A DNA stretch of 64,000 nucleotides from Synechococcus sp. WH 5701 (lineage in GTDB: Bacteria; Cyanobacteriota; Cyanobacteriia; PCC-6307; Cyanobiaceae). The stretch lies in the NCBI RefSeq assembly GCF_000153045.1, contig NZ_CH724160.1, positions 1,004,362 to 1,068,361 of the forward strand, read 5' to 3'. The notes beneath the pieces were generated by a model that did not search any database, was not told where the DNA came from, and saw only the letters and a program-made list of their open reading frames with translations. A program made the position numbers and the translations under genes. Positions 35,039-44,897 of this stretch are shown piece after piece (positions within the stretch are counted from its first letter, which is position 1; every line of letters begins with the position of its first letter).

Positions 35039-35308
35039 TCAGGACTCGGGCAGGGCCTTGAGCATGGCCACCAGGGTGCGGTGGGCGTCCTCACTGTCGC
35101 TGAGCACGTGATCGAAGGGCACCGAGAGGTTGGCGCCATCCACCTCCAGCTCCATCGCCTCGGGGCTGACCCGCAGCATGCGGGCGGCGCTGGCCTGCTG
35201 CGCCCCGCCGTAGTGGCGGGCGTAGGCCAGCACGGCTTCGCCATGATCCTTGTTCATGTGACGGCAGATCCGGTCGCTGACGGCTTCGCTGAGGGGATCG
35301 CTGGCCAT
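35039..35308 (-). CDS. DUF2470 domain protein
   Basis: The 89-residue protein consists of one DUF2470-like domain: SDRICRHMNKDHGEAVLAYARHYGG followed by MLRVSPEAMELEVDGANLSVPFDHVLSDSEDAHRTLVAML in outline. This domain is found at the C-terminus of HugZ-type haem oxygenases and in plastid proteins that bind haem or tetrapyrrole, where a histidine in NKDHxE is conserved. A haem or tetrapyrrole role here is inference. It lies 50 bases upstream of comF. Confidence 0.8.
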   Translation of the reverse strand: MASDPLSEAVSDRICRHMNKDHGEAVLAYARHYGGAQQASAARMLRVSPEAMELEVDGANLSVPFDHVLSDSEDAHRTLVAMLKALPES

Positions 35309-35352
35309 GGCGGTGGGGCAAGGGTTGAGGCTGATTGTGGCGGAGAAGCGGC

Positions 35353-35472
35353 TCAGACCAGTGCGAATCGCTGCCAGAGCAGGAGCCCCAGCCTGATGGC
35401 ACTGAAACCGACGTAGCCAGCCAGGATCACGAACAGGGCCATCGAGATCACGGTTCGCAGGCGTTCGTTCAT
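35353..35472 (-). CDS. 39-residue single-span membrane protein
   Basis: The short gene reads MNERLRTVISMALFVILAGY then VGFSAIRLGLLLWQRFALV. A basic N-terminus precedes one hydrophobic segment (about residues 9-33). Its ATG overlaps the stop of the FGGY kinase gene (ATGA at 35469-35472), which argues that it is translated. I do not recognise the family. Confidence 0.65.
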   Translation of the reverse strand: MNERLRTVISMALFVILAGYVGFSAIRLGLLLWQRFALV

Positions 35473-36803
35473 GGGATCTCAGGTGGTGGTGCAGGCTCCT
35501 CCATCTTCGGTGCAGCCGTCGTCAGGGCGCTGAGGGCCAGCCTTGCCATGCCCAAGGCCGGTGCCAGGCCTGGACGGCTGAGCACCGGCAGGCCGATCGC
35601 CAGTTGTCGTAACTGCCGCCACTGGGGATTGCGGGCCCCGCCCCCCAGGCTGATCACCCGCCGCAGCGGCGGTGCACCCAGCTGGCGCAGGCGTGCCCAT
35701 CCCTGGGCTTCGATCCGGGCCAGCCCTTCCAGCAGCCCCTGAAGGAAGAGCACATCGCTCACCGGCCGTGGCTCCAGGATCGGCAGCAGATCCGGGTCGT
35801 CGACGGGGAAGCGCTCCCCCCTCGATGGCAGCGGCCGGTAGTACAGCCCACTGGGTCTGGAGGGATCGATCTGACGGCTGAGTCGTTCCAGTTCGGCATC
35901 GTTGAAGAACTGACGCAGCACTCCCCCACCGGCGTTGGAGGCTCCGCCCACCAGCCAGCGCCCTCCCAGCCGATGGCAGCTCAGCCCTGGGGCTGCCATC
36001 GGCTCCGTCACGAACTGCTTGAGCACCAGGGTGGTGCCCAGCACCGTGACTCCGTCTCCGGGGGCTGGATCGGCAGCCAGTACGGCGGCGTTGGCATCGG
36101 TGCTGCCGGCCACCACCAGGCAGGAGCCTGGCAGCCCCAGCGCAGCGGCAGAGCCTGGAGCCAGCGGCCCCAGTGCTGTGCCGCTGGAGACCACCTCGGG
36201 CAACGCTGCCGCCCACGCTTGCCGCTTCAGCTCTCCGCTCCAGTGTTGTTGTCTGAGATCCCAGCCCAGGCGCAGGTTGTTGCCTTCCTCTCCCCAGCGC
36301 CAGTCACCCAGCAGCCAGCCCATCAGCCAGTCGGCCTGATGGCGCAGGAGCAGATCAGTGGCTGACCAGGCCCCTACCCTCTCCCGCGCGAGCGGGCCCA
36401 GCAAGCGCAGGGCCCTGGCCAGGCTGCCGCTGACACTGGCGGCGGCGCAACCGGCAGGCACCAGTGCCGAGAGGGCCTCTGCCTGCTCGGGGCAGGCCAG
36501 GCTGTAGGCCAGGGCGGGCCCCAGGGGTGTCCCGTCTGAGCGGCAGGCCAGCAGGGTGCCGGAGGTGCCATCGAGGCTGATGGCGCCCAACTGATGCCTG
36601 AGCTGAGCGGGAAGACCCTGCACCAGTGCGATCAGACCCTGCTGCCAGCCGGCTGGATCGTCGAAGCTGCCGAGGTAGGCCGTGGCCCGCTCGGCTAGCA
36701 CCTGCCCTTGTGCATCGATCACCGCAAGGCGGATGCCGCTGCTGCCCAGATCGACTCCCATTGCCAGGGGGCAGATCTCGGCGCCGCCACGGCGACTGGG
36801 CAC
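35469..36803 (-). CDS. FGGY-family sugar kinase, ribulose/xylulose kinase-like
   Basis: The protein has the actin-like ATPase fold of FGGY kinases: MGVDLGSSGIRLAVIDAQG (phosphate 1), ISLDGTSGTLLA, GSTDANAAVLA, VTVLGTTLVLKQF and VISLGGGARNPQWRQLRQLAIG (adenosine motif). Cyanobacterial relatives include a D-ribulose kinase, so a pentulose substrate is likely but unproven. It starts 5 bases after metK, and its stop is coupled to a 39-residue membrane protein. An alternative start at 36761 (MGVDLGSS) would remove 14 residues. Confidence 0.88.
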   Translation of the reverse strand: MPSRRGGAEICPLAMGVDLGSSGIRLAVIDAQGQVLAERATAYLGSFDDPAGWQQGLIALVQGLPAQLRHQLGAISLDGTSGTLLACRSDGTPLGPALAYSLACPEQAEALSALVPAGCAAASVSGSLARALRLLGPLARERVGAWSATDLLLRHQADWLMGWLLGDWRWGEEGNNLRLGWDLRQQHWSGELKRQAWAAALPEVVSSGTALGPLAPGSAAALGLPGSCLVVAGSTDANAAVLAADPAPGDGVTVLGTTLVLKQFVTEPMAAPGLSCHRLGGRWLVGGASNAGGGVLRQFFNDAELERLSRQIDPSRPSGLYYRPLPSRGERFPVDDPDLLPILEPRPVSDVLFLQGLLEGLARIEAQGWARLRQLGAPPLRRVISLGGGARNPQWRQLRQLAIGLPVLSRPGLAPALGMARLALSALTTAAPKMEEPAPPPEIP

Positions 36804-36808
36804 GGTGT

Positions 36809-38071
36809 TCAGGCGGCTGGCTGGCCCACGGGGACCCGATCGGCCGTGGCCTGCTGCAGCCTGGCGGCCGCCTCGCTCACGTCCTCCCAGGGGAGGTTCA
36901 GGTCGGGCCGGCCGAAATGGCCGTAGGCGGCCACGTCCTGGTAGAAACGACCGCCCCGCTGGCGGGGGAGATCGCGCAGGCCGAAGGTCTCGATGATCGC
37001 GCCAGGTCGCAGGTCGAAGTGCTCCTGCACCAGGGCTGTGAGGTCGTCGTCGCTGATCTTGCCGGTGCCGGAGCTCTGCACCAGGATGCTCACGGGCTTG
37101 GCCACCCCGATCGCATAGCTGAGCTGCACCTCCACCCGCCGGGCCAGGCCAGCCGCCACCAGGCTCTTGGCCACGTGGCGGGCGGCGTAGGCCGCTGAAC
37201 GGTCGACCTTGGTGGGATCCTTGCCGGAGAAGGCCCCGCCGCCATGGCGCGCCGTTCCGCCATAGGTGTCGACGATGATCTTGCGGCCCGTCAGGCCCGC
37301 ATCACCCTGGGGGCCGCCCACCACGAACTTGCCGGTGGGATTGACCAGAAAACGCACCGCCGCGCGCTCGGGTTGCAGGGGCAGACCGGCCGTAGCCGGG
37401 ATCACCACATGGGTCCAGAGGTCATCGGCGATGCGCTGGCGCAGGCCTTCCTCATCACTGATTCCATCGATCTCGGCCAGGTGCTGGGTGGAGATCAGCA
37501 GGGTGTCGATCGCCACCGGCCGATCGTTCTCATAGACCACACTGACCTGGGTTTTCCCATCCGGGAGCAGGTAGGGAAGGGTGTTGTCGTGCCGCACCTG
37601 GGCCAGCCGGCGGGCCAGGCGGTGGGCCAGGCTGATCGGCAGGGGCATCAGCTCCGGGGTTTCGTCGCAGGCGAAGCCGAACATGATGCCTTGATCGCCG
37701 GCTCCCACCAGGTCGAGGGGGTCGCCGTCGTGGTCATCCGCCTCATTGACCCCCTGAGCGATGTCGGGCGACTGCTGGTCGAGGGCGGTGAGCACCGCAC
37801 AGCTGTTGGCATCGAAGCCACCGGCTTTGGCGCCGGTGTAGCCGATCGTTTCGATCACGGACCGCACCAGGCTGGTGATGTCGACGCGGGCCGTGGTGCT
37901 TACCTCGCCGGTGACCAGGCAGAGGCCGGTGTTGACGACGGTTTCGCAGGCCACACGGCTGGCGGGATCGGCGCTCAGAAGTGCATCGAGAACGGCATCG
38001 CTGATCTGATCACAGATCTTGTCCGGATGGCCCTCGGTGACCGATTCAGATGTGAAGACGTAGCGGCTCAT
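36809..38071 (-). CDS. metK: S-adenosylmethionine synthetase
   Basis: MetK makes S-adenosylmethionine from methionine and ATP. The family blocks are all present: [22 protein letters not shown] at the start, [45 protein letters not shown] and [13 protein letters not shown]. The ATG at 38071 fits the conserved N-terminus (420 residues). The gene overlaps the end of the HAD phosphatase gene by 26 bases and is followed closely by the FGGY kinase. SpeD in the same window consumes its product. Confidence 0.97.
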   Translation of the reverse strand: MSRYVFTSESVTEGHPDKICDQISDAVLDALLSADPASRVACETVVNTGLCLVTGEVSTTARVDITSLVRSVIETIGYTGAKAGGFDANSCAVLTALDQQSPDIAQGVNEADDHDGDPLDLVGAGDQGIMFGFACDETPELMPLPISLAHRLARRLAQVRHDNTLPYLLPDGKTQVSVVYENDRPVAIDTLLISTQHLAEIDGISDEEGLRQRIADDLWTHVVIPATAGLPLQPERAAVRFLVNPTGKFVVGGPQGDAGLTGRKIIVDTYGGTARHGGGAFSGKDPTKVDRSAAYAARHVAKSLVAAGLARRVEVQLSYAIGVAKPVSILVQSSGTGKISDDDLTALVQEHFDLRPGAIIETFGLRDLPRQRGGRFYQDVAAYGHFGRPDLNLPWEDVSEAAARLQQATADRVPVGQPAA

Positions 38072-38915
38072 CCCGGCTTGCACCGACCTCAGGATGGCTG
38101 AGCTTATCGCCTGGCTCTGGTGATGGGTTCATCCCGGAGGAACGGGCCAACTGCAGCTCGCGCCAGTGATCAAGGCGGGGCAGATGCTCCGGCAGAGGCG
38201 GCCTGCTGGTCCAGCCGGCGCTGTAGCCCAGGGCCAGGGCCACCCCTGCCCGCTCGGCCATGCGCAGATCACTGCTGGCATCCCCGATCAGGGCACAGTT
38301 GGAGGTGCTGACACCAAGCCTGGAGCAGAGTCCGTGAACGGCCGCAGGGTCTGGTTTGGCCGGCCGCATCTCGGCGCTCCAGATCTCCTGAAACAGCTCA
38401 GAGAGCCCGTGGCCGCCAAGGAACCGGTGGATTCCCTCGCTGTCGTCGTTGCTGATCACCGCCAGCAGCACTCCCGAGCGGTGCAGCTCCAGCAGCAGGG
38501 GCTTCACACCCTCGGTGAGTGGAGCCAGGTACGCCTCGCCCGGACGGGCTCCGTGGCCCTGGATATGCTCGCGATCGATGTCGGCGAACACGGCTTCGCT
38601 GTGGGCCAGGGCATCTGGCCAACCCAGACCCACCTGACAGAAGGCAGTGGCGGTGGAGATCAGATTGTGACTGCGGCTGGCCACTGCGGTGGTGCCTGCC
38701 GGGTGGAGTTGATCGCCCAGCAGGCCATAGGCCCGCTCGAGCAGGCTCTGGAACTGGGGGCGGTTGGCTTCCGGCACATGCTCCAGGCAAGCCTGGAGAC
38801 GGGCGCGGCTCAGGGCCAGCAGGCCTGGTTCACTCAGGCTGAGAGTGCCGTCCTTGTCGAAGAGGATGGCTTCAACCGATCCGAGGGGTTGACCACGCAG
38901 GAGCAGTTCAACCAT
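38046..38915 (-). CDS. HAD-superfamily hydrolase
   Basis: The four HAD motifs can be read: motif [10 protein letters not shown], motif [12 protein letters not shown], motif III with Lys in [10 protein letters not shown], and motif [19 protein letters not shown] helical cap lies between motifs I and II (residues about 25-110), as in phosphoglycolate phosphatase-type enzymes. The substrate is unknown. The last eight codons overlap the start of metK, so the two are probably translated from one message. Confidence 0.88.
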   Translation of the reverse strand: MVELLLRGQPLGSVEAILFDKDGTLSLSEPGLLALSRARLQACLEHVPEANRPQFQSLLERAYGLLGDQLHPAGTTAVASRSHNLISTATAFCQVGLGWPDALAHSEAVFADIDREHIQGHGARPGEAYLAPLTEGVKPLLLELHRSGVLLAVISNDDSEGIHRFLGGHGLSELFQEIWSAEMRPAKPDPAAVHGLCSRLGVSTSNCALIGDASSDLRMAERAGVALALGYSAGWTSRPPLPEHLPRLDHWRELQLARSSGMNPSPEPGDKLSHPEVGASRDEPLRLHI

Positions 38916-38947
38916 CGGATCGGTGCAGGGGCCCCAGGCTATGGCGC

Positions 38948-40033
38948 TCAGTCGAGGGTGACGCCCATCGGCTCGTTCTCCTCGGCCTGCTCCAGCAGCA
39001 TCTGCTTGTAGCGGGCGGCCATTTCCTCGGCCTTGTCGAACACCTTCTGGGGATCGGTGAGCATGTCGCCGGGTTCCGGCTCGAGAGCCTTGGTGGAGAG
39101 GGAGATGCGGCCCCGCTCGGCGTCGAGGTCGATGATCATCACCTTCATCTGATCGTTGACGTTGAGCACCGTGTGCGGGGTCTCGATGTGCTCGTGGCTG
39201 ATCTCGGAGATGTGCAGCAGTCCGCTGACCCCGCCGATGTCGATGAAGGCGCCGTAGGGCTTGATGCCCCGCACGGTGCCGATCACCACTTCGCCCACCT
39301 CCAGGCGGTTCATCTTGCGCTCCACCAGGGCGCGGCGATGGCTGAGCACCAGGCGGTTGCGCTCCTCATCCACCTCCAGGAACTTGAGCGGGAGGAAATC
39401 GGCGACGAGATCTTCCTTGGGCTTGCGCGTGCTGATGTGGCTGCCGGGGATGAAGCCGCGCAGGCCTTCAACCCGCACCAGGGCGCCGCCGCGGTTGGTG
39501 GCGAACACTTCGCTGTAGATGGTGGCGTCTTCCTTCTGGAGCTGGCGCACCCGTTCCCAGGCCCGCTGGTACTCGATGCGTCGGATTGAGAGCGAAAGCT
39601 GGCCGTCCTCGTTCTCCTCACTCATGATGAAGAACTCACGGATCTCGCCCGGCTGCAGCACGTCGCTGAGGGCCTCGACCCGGTTGATCGAGACCTCCTG
39701 GAGGGGCATGAAGGCGGCGGTCTTGGCGCCGATGTCGATCATGGCGCCCTTGGGCTCCATGGCGAACACGGTGCCGTTCACCACGTCGCCGGGCTTGAAG
39801 TTGTAGTCGTACTTGCTGAGCAGGGAGGCGAACTCTTCCAGCGTGAAGCCGGCACCGTCGGTGTCGCGGCTGACGGCACGGCTGCTGGGATCGTCGGCTG
39901 TGGGGACCTCTTCCGGAATGTCGAGGTTCAGGTCAGCCGAGGTCTCGCTCGTCGGATCCAGATCGATCGGGCCTACGCCCGTCGGATCCAGTTCGGCCTC
40001 GGTGCTGCTGATCTCGGAAGGGGTCACGGTCAT
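38948..40033 (-). CDS. rpsA: 30S ribosomal protein S1
   Basis: Ribosomal protein S1 holds mRNA on the small subunit. The 361-residue cyanobacterial form has three S1 RNA-binding domains: KPGDVVNGTVFAMEPKGAMIDIG, ATIYSEVFATNRGGALVRVEGLRGFIPGSHIS, and VGEVVIGTVRGIKPYGAFIDIGGVSGLLHISEISHEHI in outline. The first 60 residues are acidic and disordered. The gene follows nrdR on the same strand, 104 bases downstream. Confidence 0.97.
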   Translation of the reverse strand: MTVTPSEISSTEAELDPTGVGPIDLDPTSETSADLNLDIPEEVPTADDPSSRAVSRDTDGAGFTLEEFASLLSKYDYNFKPGDVVNGTVFAMEPKGAMIDIGAKTAAFMPLQEVSINRVEALSDVLQPGEIREFFIMSEENEDGQLSLSIRRIEYQRAWERVRQLQKEDATIYSEVFATNRGGALVRVEGLRGFIPGSHISTRKPKEDLVADFLPLKFLEVDEERNRLVLSHRRALVERKMNRLEVGEVVIGTVRGIKPYGAFIDIGGVSGLLHISEISHEHIETPHTVLNVNDQMKVMIIDLDAERGRISLSTKALEPEPGDMLTDPQKVFDKAEEMAARYKQMLLEQAEENEPMGVTLD

Positions 40034-40137
40034 GGAAGGCTGGCGGTCTGCTCAGGGCAGAAGGAAGGGATACGCGTGCCTGCCCGCCGACAGACGCATG
40101 CGATCCATGATCATACAAATCCACCCTCCGCTGGAGC

Positions 40138-40635
40138 TCAGCGCGCGGCGGCCAGAGCACCATCGGGGTGCTGACGGGAGGGGCGCCGGCTGAGACCCTC
40201 GAGGGTGGCGACGAAGTCGCTGATGCCCTGAAACTGCCTGTAGACCGACGCGAAGCGCACGTAGGCCACCTCGCTGATCTCGCTGAGCTGCTGCAAAACC
40301 AGTTCCCCGATCTCAGCGCTGCTCACCTCGCGGCCATGGCGCTGCTGCTGCAGTTGCAACTCGATGTCGTCGACCACGGATTCCAGCCGTGCTGGCTCCA
40401 GACCGGTTTTTTCGCAGGCCCTCACCAGACCATGCAGCAGTTTGCTGCGGCTGAAGATCTCTCGGGTGCCGGTGCGCTTGACCACTGTGATCGGCACGGT
40501 TTCCACCCGTTCATAGGTGGTGAAGCGATAGTCGCAGTGGAGGCACTCACGCCGTCGGCGCACACTGCGGCCTGCATCCGCGGATCGGGATTCCAGCACC
40601 CGGCTATCGGTGTGTTGGCAGGAGGGACATTGCAT
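40138..40635 (-). CDS. nrdR: Transcriptional repressor NrdR
   Basis: NrdR represses ribonucleotide reductase genes in response to nucleotide levels. The zinc ribbon is [17 protein letters not shown] with [15 protein letters not shown], and the ATP-cone follows ([24 protein letters not shown]). The ATG at 40635 places the first CxxC exactly as in homologues; the frame opens 15 bases further. It is 165 residues long. Its partner regulon is outside the window. Confidence 0.95.
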   Translation of the reverse strand: MQCPSCQHTDSRVLESRSADAGRSVRRRRECLHCDYRFTTYERVETVPITVVKRTGTREIFSRSKLLHGLVRACEKTGLEPARLESVVDDIELQLQQQRHGREVSSAEIGELVLQQLSEISEVAYVRFASVYRQFQGISDFVATLEGLSRRPSRQHPDGALAAAR

Positions 40636-40804
40636 CCCTTGGCGACCCACGCGGTTTGGTTAGTGGAAGTGTAGTCAGTAGAGGTTCGATTGAGAAGTGA
40701 GGAGTGCTCAAGACTGTGCCGGCGCCACCGCTGCGGTATCCCCTGCAGCAACTTTTTCGGTGGGCCGGGCGTGATGCTGATGGGTTGTGATCGCTTCCCG
40801 CATG

Positions 40805-40829
40805 AAAAAGCCCCCGCCGGGGCGGGGGC
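40805..40829 (-). terminator. Terminator after psbB-psbT
   Basis: On the minus strand GCCCCCGCC-CC-GGCGGGGGC is followed by TTTTTC. The 9-bp GC stem lies 35 bases after the psbT stop and separates the photosystem II operon from nrdR. Confidence 0.93.
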
Positions 40830-40863
40830 GTCATGTGTCCAAGGCCTCAAAAGGACTTGAATC

Positions 40864-40959
40864 TCACTTGCCGATCTTCGGGGGATCGCGGAAGGCGATC
40901 GCGAAGAAGAGGGTGGCGATCGCCAGGGTGAGGATGAGGATGTAAGCGAAGCTCTCCAT
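40864..40959 (-). CDS. psbT: Photosystem II protein PsbT
   Basis: A 31-residue single-span protein reading [20 protein letters not shown] then [11 protein letters not shown], the characteristic PsbT sequence. PsbT sits at the photosystem II dimer interface near CP47. It starts 24 bases after psbB and shares its transcript. Two HIP1-like GCGATCGC octamers lie within this short gene. Confidence 0.96.
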   Translation of the reverse strand: MESFAYILILTLAIATLFFAIAFRDPPKIGK

Positions 40960-40983
40960 CGAGAATCTCCTGAATGGGGGCGA

Positions 40984-42543
40984 TCAGCTGAGCTTGGTGC
41001 CAGCCGGTGGGATGTAACCCTCGGGAAGACGGCGGGTGCTGCGGTCTCCCAGTTTTTGGAAGAGGCCGAATTCCACCTGCTCACCTAGGTCGGGGTCGAT
41101 GCCGGCGAACACATCCCGGTACAGGGTGCGGGCGCCGTGCCAGATGTGCCCGAAGAAGAAGAGCAGGGCGAAAGTGGCGTGACCGAAGGTGAACCAGCCG
41201 CGGGGTGAGCTGCGGAAGGTGCCATCTGAGTGGTAGGTCTCGCGGTCGAATTCGAACGCTTCACCCAGCTGGGCCTTGCGGGCCAGCTTCTTCACGGCAG
41301 CAGGATCGGTGTAGGTCTGGCCGTTGAGAGCACCGCCGTAGATGGTGGCCGTCACGCCGGTCTGCTCAAAGGAGTAGCGGGCTTCGGCGCGCCGGAAGGG
41401 AATGTCAGCCCTGACGATGCCCTGGTCGTCTTCGAGAACTACAGGGAAGTTCTCGAAGAAGTTGGGCAGGCGGCGAACCTGGAGGTTGCGTCCGTCCTTG
41501 TCGGTGAAGCTGATGTGACCCAGCCAGCTGGTGGGCAGACCGTCGCCGTTGACCATCGGACCGACGCGGAACAGACCGCCCTTGGCTGGGCTATTGCCGA
41601 CGTAGTCGAAGAAGGCCAGTTTCTCGGGAATGGCGCCATAGGCCTCTTCGGCACTGGCGCCGTTCTCCAGGGCCGTCTGGACCCGGCGGTTGATCTCCGT
41701 GCGGAAGTAGCCCTGATCCCACTGGTAACGGGTTGGACCGAAGAGCTCGACCGGTGTGGCCGCCGAGCCGTACCACATGGTTCCGGCCACGATGAAGGCC
41801 GCAAAGAACACGGCAGCGATGGCGCTGGCCAGCACCGTTTCGATGTTCCCCATCCTCAGAGCCTTGTAGAGGCGCTCGGGTGGGCGGGTGGTGATGTGGA
41901 AGATGCCGGCGATGATGCCCACGATGCCGGCGGCGATGTGGTGGGCCACGATCCCGCCCGGGTTGAAGGGGTTGAAGCCTTCAGGCCCCCAGGAGGGCTG
42001 AACTTTCTCGAGGTGTCCCGTGAGGCCGTAGGGGTCGGAGACCCACATCCCCGGACCGAAGACACCGGTGAGGTGGAACGCGCCGAAACCGAAGCAGCCG
42101 AGGCCGGCGAGCAGAAGGTGGATGCCGAAGATCTTGGGCAGATCAAGGGCGGGTTCACCCGTGCGGGGGTCCTGCCAGATCTCCAGATCCCAGTAGGTCC
42201 AGTGCCAGATGGCGGCCAGGAAAAGCAGGCCACTGAAAATGATGTGGGCGGCGGCTACGCCTTCGAAACTCCAGAAGCCAGGGTCGACTCCCGTTTCTCC
42301 GGTGATGCTCCAGCCGCTCCAGCTGCCGGTCACACCCAGGCGGGCCATGAACGGCATGACGAACATGCCCTGGCGCCACATCGGGTTGAGCACCGGGTCG
42401 GATGGATCAAAAATGGCGAGCTCATAGAGCGCCATGGAGCCGGCCCAGCCGGCGACCAAAGCGGTGTGCATGAGGTGCACGGCCAGCAAGCGGCCCGGGT
42501 CGTTGATCACGACCGTGTGCACCCGATACCAGGGCAATCCCAT
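40984..42543 (-). CDS. psbB: Photosystem II CP47 chlorophyll apoprotein
   Basis: CP47 is an inner antenna of photosystem II with six transmembrane helices and many histidines ligating chlorophyll, for example in [34 protein letters not shown] and [21 protein letters not shown]. The large lumenal loop between helices V and VI is present ([22 protein letters not shown] onward). The ATG at 42543 starts [18 protein letters not shown], the conserved N-terminus. The length is 519 residues. It is followed by psbT. Confidence 0.98.
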   Translation of the reverse strand: MGLPWYRVHTVVINDPGRLLAVHLMHTALVAGWAGSMALYELAIFDPSDPVLNPMWRQGMFVMPFMARLGVTGSWSGWSITGETGVDPGFWSFEGVAAAHIIFSGLLFLAAIWHWTYWDLEIWQDPRTGEPALDLPKIFGIHLLLAGLGCFGFGAFHLTGVFGPGMWVSDPYGLTGHLEKVQPSWGPEGFNPFNPGGIVAHHIAAGIVGIIAGIFHITTRPPERLYKALRMGNIETVLASAIAAVFFAAFIVAGTMWYGSAATPVELFGPTRYQWDQGYFRTEINRRVQTALENGASAEEAYGAIPEKLAFFDYVGNSPAKGGLFRVGPMVNGDGLPTSWLGHISFTDKDGRNLQVRRLPNFFENFPVVLEDDQGIVRADIPFRRAEARYSFEQTGVTATIYGGALNGQTYTDPAAVKKLARKAQLGEAFEFDRETYHSDGTFRSSPRGWFTFGHATFALLFFFGHIWHGARTLYRDVFAGIDPDLGEQVEFGLFQKLGDRSTRRLPEGYIPPAGTKLS

Positions 42544-42779
42544 GGGGGTCAGGTCCGGGGTAACTAACAGCTGCCTGTGAGGACATGACGTCAGCACAGA
42601 CAGCGGACGATCAAAAGGATCGTTCCGTGTTGGGGATCGTAAGGGGTTCCCCTGGCCTTCGGCAGCGTTGCCGGGGAGCTGAAACGAGCCGTGACGCGGT
42701 ATCCGGCGGTTTGCCCCGACAGCTGTTTACAAAACTCAACTTGCAAGCCTCAGAATGGGGGCTTCCGCGTCTGATCCTG

Positions 42780-43253
42780 ATGCCCGTGATCCGCTTCGTC
42801 CGTGAGGGCCGTGATGTTGAGTGCTACCCCGGCGAAAACCTGCGGGAGGTGGCCCTGCGTGAGGGGTTGGAGCTGTATGGGCTCAAAGGGCAGCTCGGCA
42901 ATTGTGGTGGCTGCGGTCAGTGCATCACCTGCTTCGTCGATGTGGTGGCTGAAGCATCGCCGGGCGCGCTGACCCCACGCACCGCCGTGGAGGACCGCAA
43001 GCTGCGCCGACGGCCAGACGGCTGGCGGCTGGCCTGTCAGGCCCTGGTGCAGCGCTCGCTGGTGGTGCTCACCAGGCCCCAGGCGGGCCTCGCCGATCGC
43101 GAGGCTCTGCTGGCGGCGGCCCGGGCGGAGCCCCTGGGGGCCGGGCCCACGGCCTGGCCGGCCGCGGAGGAGCCCTCTGAGGCTGAACCTGCAGACCTGG
43201 AGTCAACCGCTACGGCCGGTGAAGCGGCGGAGGAAGGCTCCATTGGTGGGTGA
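42780..43253 (+). CDS. 2Fe-2S ferredoxin-like protein with a disordered C-terminal tail
   Basis: The N-terminal 100 residues form a plant-type ferredoxin-like domain starting MPVIRFVREGRDVECYPGEN, with the cluster ligands in LGNCGGCGQCITC and a last cysteine in WRLACQALVQ. The C-terminal 50 residues are rich in Ala, Glu and Pro. Electron partners are unknown; the gene lies 42 bases before psbM and is divergent from psbB, which suggests photosynthetic regulation. Confidence 0.88.
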   Translation: MPVIRFVREGRDVECYPGENLREVALREGLELYGLKGQLGNCGGCGQCITCFVDVVAEASPGALTPRTAVEDRKLRRRPDGWRLACQALVQRSLVVLTRPQAGLADREALLAAARAEPLGAGPTAWPAAEEPSEAEPADLESTATAGEAAEEGSIGG

Positions 43254-43295
43254 TACGGTCGCCCCACGCCATTCACAACCCTCCCTAGAGCTCCC

Positions 43296-43403
43296 ATGGA
43301 AACCAATGATCTGGGTTTTGTGGCCAGCCTCATGTTCGTGCTGGTGCCGGCCGTCTTCCTGATCGTTCTCTACATCCAGACCAGCAGCCGCGAGCAAGGC
43401 TAA
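43296..43403 (+). CDS. psbM: Photosystem II protein PsbM
   Basis: The 35-residue single-span protein reads METNDLGFVASLMFVLVPAV then FLIVLYIQTSSREQG, a typical PsbM. It stabilises the photosystem II dimer. It follows the ferredoxin-like gene by 42 bases. Confidence 0.96.
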   Translation: METNDLGFVASLMFVLVPAVFLIVLYIQTSSREQG

Positions 43404-43463
43404 TCAGGTGTTGGGAGTGCTTTCTGGCACCCCCGTGAACCGGCCTGCGCCTCAGCATGTGCA

Positions 43464-43505
43464 GCCGCCGTTAGTCGTGATTCACGGCTGACGGCGGCAT
43501 TGTTA
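43464..43505 (+). terminator. Stem-loop after psbM
   Basis: GCCGCCGT pairs with ACGGCGGC, with a smaller inner CGTGATTCACG palindrome, followed by ATTGTT. The U-tract is weak, so termination is likely but not certain. It sits between psbM and the convergent Usp gene. Confidence 0.6.
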
Positions 43506-43524
43506 TGAAGAGGCCTTGCTGGGC

Positions 43525-44373
43525 TCAGCGGCCCGATTCGGGCTCCCGCACCAGCAGCACCGGTGCCGGTGCATGCACGCGGATGTAATCGCTCACGGAG
43601 CTGCCCAGCAGTCGGTCGATGTCGACCAGGCTCTTGGCCACCAGAGGCCTGCGGTCCTGGGAAGCGATCACCAGCAGGTCGGCCTTGAGCTCTTCGGCCA
43701 TGGCACAGACTCCGCGGCCCACGTCGCCGGTGCCATGGACGCCCTTGAGCTCAACGCCAAGGGCGCGGGCCCGCTGAACCGCTTTGTCGATCACCAGGTC
43801 GGCCGGGGTCTTGCCCCCTCGGCTGGGTTGAATGTCCTGGCGGGAGATGTGTACGCCTGTGAGGGTGCCTCCGGGAATTTCCCGCACCAGTTCGCAGGCG
43901 ATCCTGAGGGCATCGTCGCCCACGCCTGTGCCGTCGAGGGTCACCATCACCCGGTTCACGTGGCGCACGTAGAGGTCGTCGCGCACCAACAGCATCGGCC
44001 GCGTCGAGAGCTGGAAGACGTACTGGCTGGAGCTGTTGGCCAGGATTGACTGCAGCCGCCCCAGCCCCCTCGACCCCATCAGGATCAGATCGGCATCAAG
44101 CTCGTCGGCCACCTTGAGCACAGTCTGCTTGGTGTCGCCCTGGCGGATGATGGCGTTCACATCAGCGGGATCAAGGCCAAGCCGCTGGATGGCATCGGCC
44201 ACGATGCCGGCAGCCTTCTGCCAGTGCTCCTGAAAATCATCGCCCGCCTGCTCCGGAACCACGTGCAGCAGGTTGATCCTGGCCTGGCGAAAGGCCGGGA
44301 GTTCGCGCAGCATGCGCACCATCTCTTCGACGTGGCCCTTGCCGGAATCGGCGATCAGCAGATTGCGAAACAC
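43525..44373 (-). CDS. Universal stress protein with two UspA domains
   Basis: Two tandem UspA-like domains can be read in 282 residues. Domain one runs from VFRNLLIADSGKGHVEEM to ILMGSRGLGRLQSILANSSSQYV and domain two from HVNRVMVTLDGTGVGDDALR to VIASQDRRPLVAKSLVDIDRLLGSSVSDYI. The first GSRGLGRxxxxxxxSS fits an ATP-binding Usp loop; the second is less typical. The GTG at 44373 is used as start because upstream sequence is a low-complexity shadow. Confidence 0.88.
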   Translation of the reverse strand: MFRNLLIADSGKGHVEEMVRMLRELPAFRQARINLLHVVPEQAGDDFQEHWQKAAGIVADAIQRLGLDPADVNAIIRQGDTKQTVLKVADELDADLILMGSRGLGRLQSILANSSSQYVFQLSTRPMLLVRDDLYVRHVNRVMVTLDGTGVGDDALRIACELVREIPGGTLTGVHISRQDIQPSRGGKTPADLVIDKAVQRARALGVELKGVHGTGDVGRGVCAMAEELKADLLVIASQDRRPLVAKSLVDIDRLLGSSVSDYIRVHAPAPVLLVREPESGR

Positions 44374-44444
44374 GGGGCTGTCACGGCTCTCCGGCAGCCT
44401 ATGGCCTGCGTCTGACTGGTCGAGCTGTGGCGGGAGAGGCTGTA

Positions 44445-44897
44445 ATGGAGTGGCAAAAGGGGCACCGCTGCTGGCTGCTGCGGTGCCGGGTACTGCCGCA
44501 GCACACCGATCACGGGGGTGTGATGTGGCACGGCGCCTACCTCGCCTGGCTGGAGGAGGCCCGGGTGGAGGCCCTCGCAGCGGCGGGGCTCCCTTATGCA
44601 GCACTGTCGGCCCTGGGCCTGGAGCTGCCGGTGCTGGCCCTGCGGATCGACTATCACCAGGCCGTGGGCCATGGCGAGCTGGTGGAGCTGCACAGCCAGG
44701 CCCAGCCCCGCCGGGGCCTGCGGCTGCCCTGGATCACCCGCTTCATGCTCAGTGGCGAGCGGCTGGCGGCTGAAGCCAGGGTGGAGCTGGCGCTGGTACG
44801 GCGTCAGGGAGCGGGCCTTCAGTTGGTGCGCCGCTATCCGCCGGAGCTTGAGCAGGCGCTCCAGAGGTTGCTCGACGGACCCGACAAAGCGTGCTAG
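44445..44897 (+). CDS. Hotdog-fold acyl-CoA thioesterase
   Basis: The 4-hydroxybenzoyl-CoA thioesterase-type signature QHTDHGGVMWHGAYLAWLEEARVE, with a conserved aspartate near the start and a long central helix, identifies the hotdog fold. In cyanobacteria related enzymes hydrolyse 1,4-dihydroxy-2-naphthoyl-CoA for phylloquinone synthesis, a plausible but unproven role here. The ATG at 44445 is preferred over a GTG at 44427. The stop (44895-44897) touches the LexA-like box before dprA. Confidence 0.82.
   Translation: MEWQKGHRCWLLRCRVLPQHTDHGGVMWHGAYLAWLEEARVEALAAAGLPYAALSALGLELPVLALRIDYHQAVGHGELVELHSQAQPRRGLRLPWITRFMLSGERLAAEARVELALVRRQGAGLQLVRRYPPELEQALQRLLDGPDKAC

Noticed and set aside
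40880..40930. Two GCGATCGC octamers close together in psbT
   Set aside because: This is the HIP1 motif, which is common in cyanobacterial genomes; two copies are not unusual.
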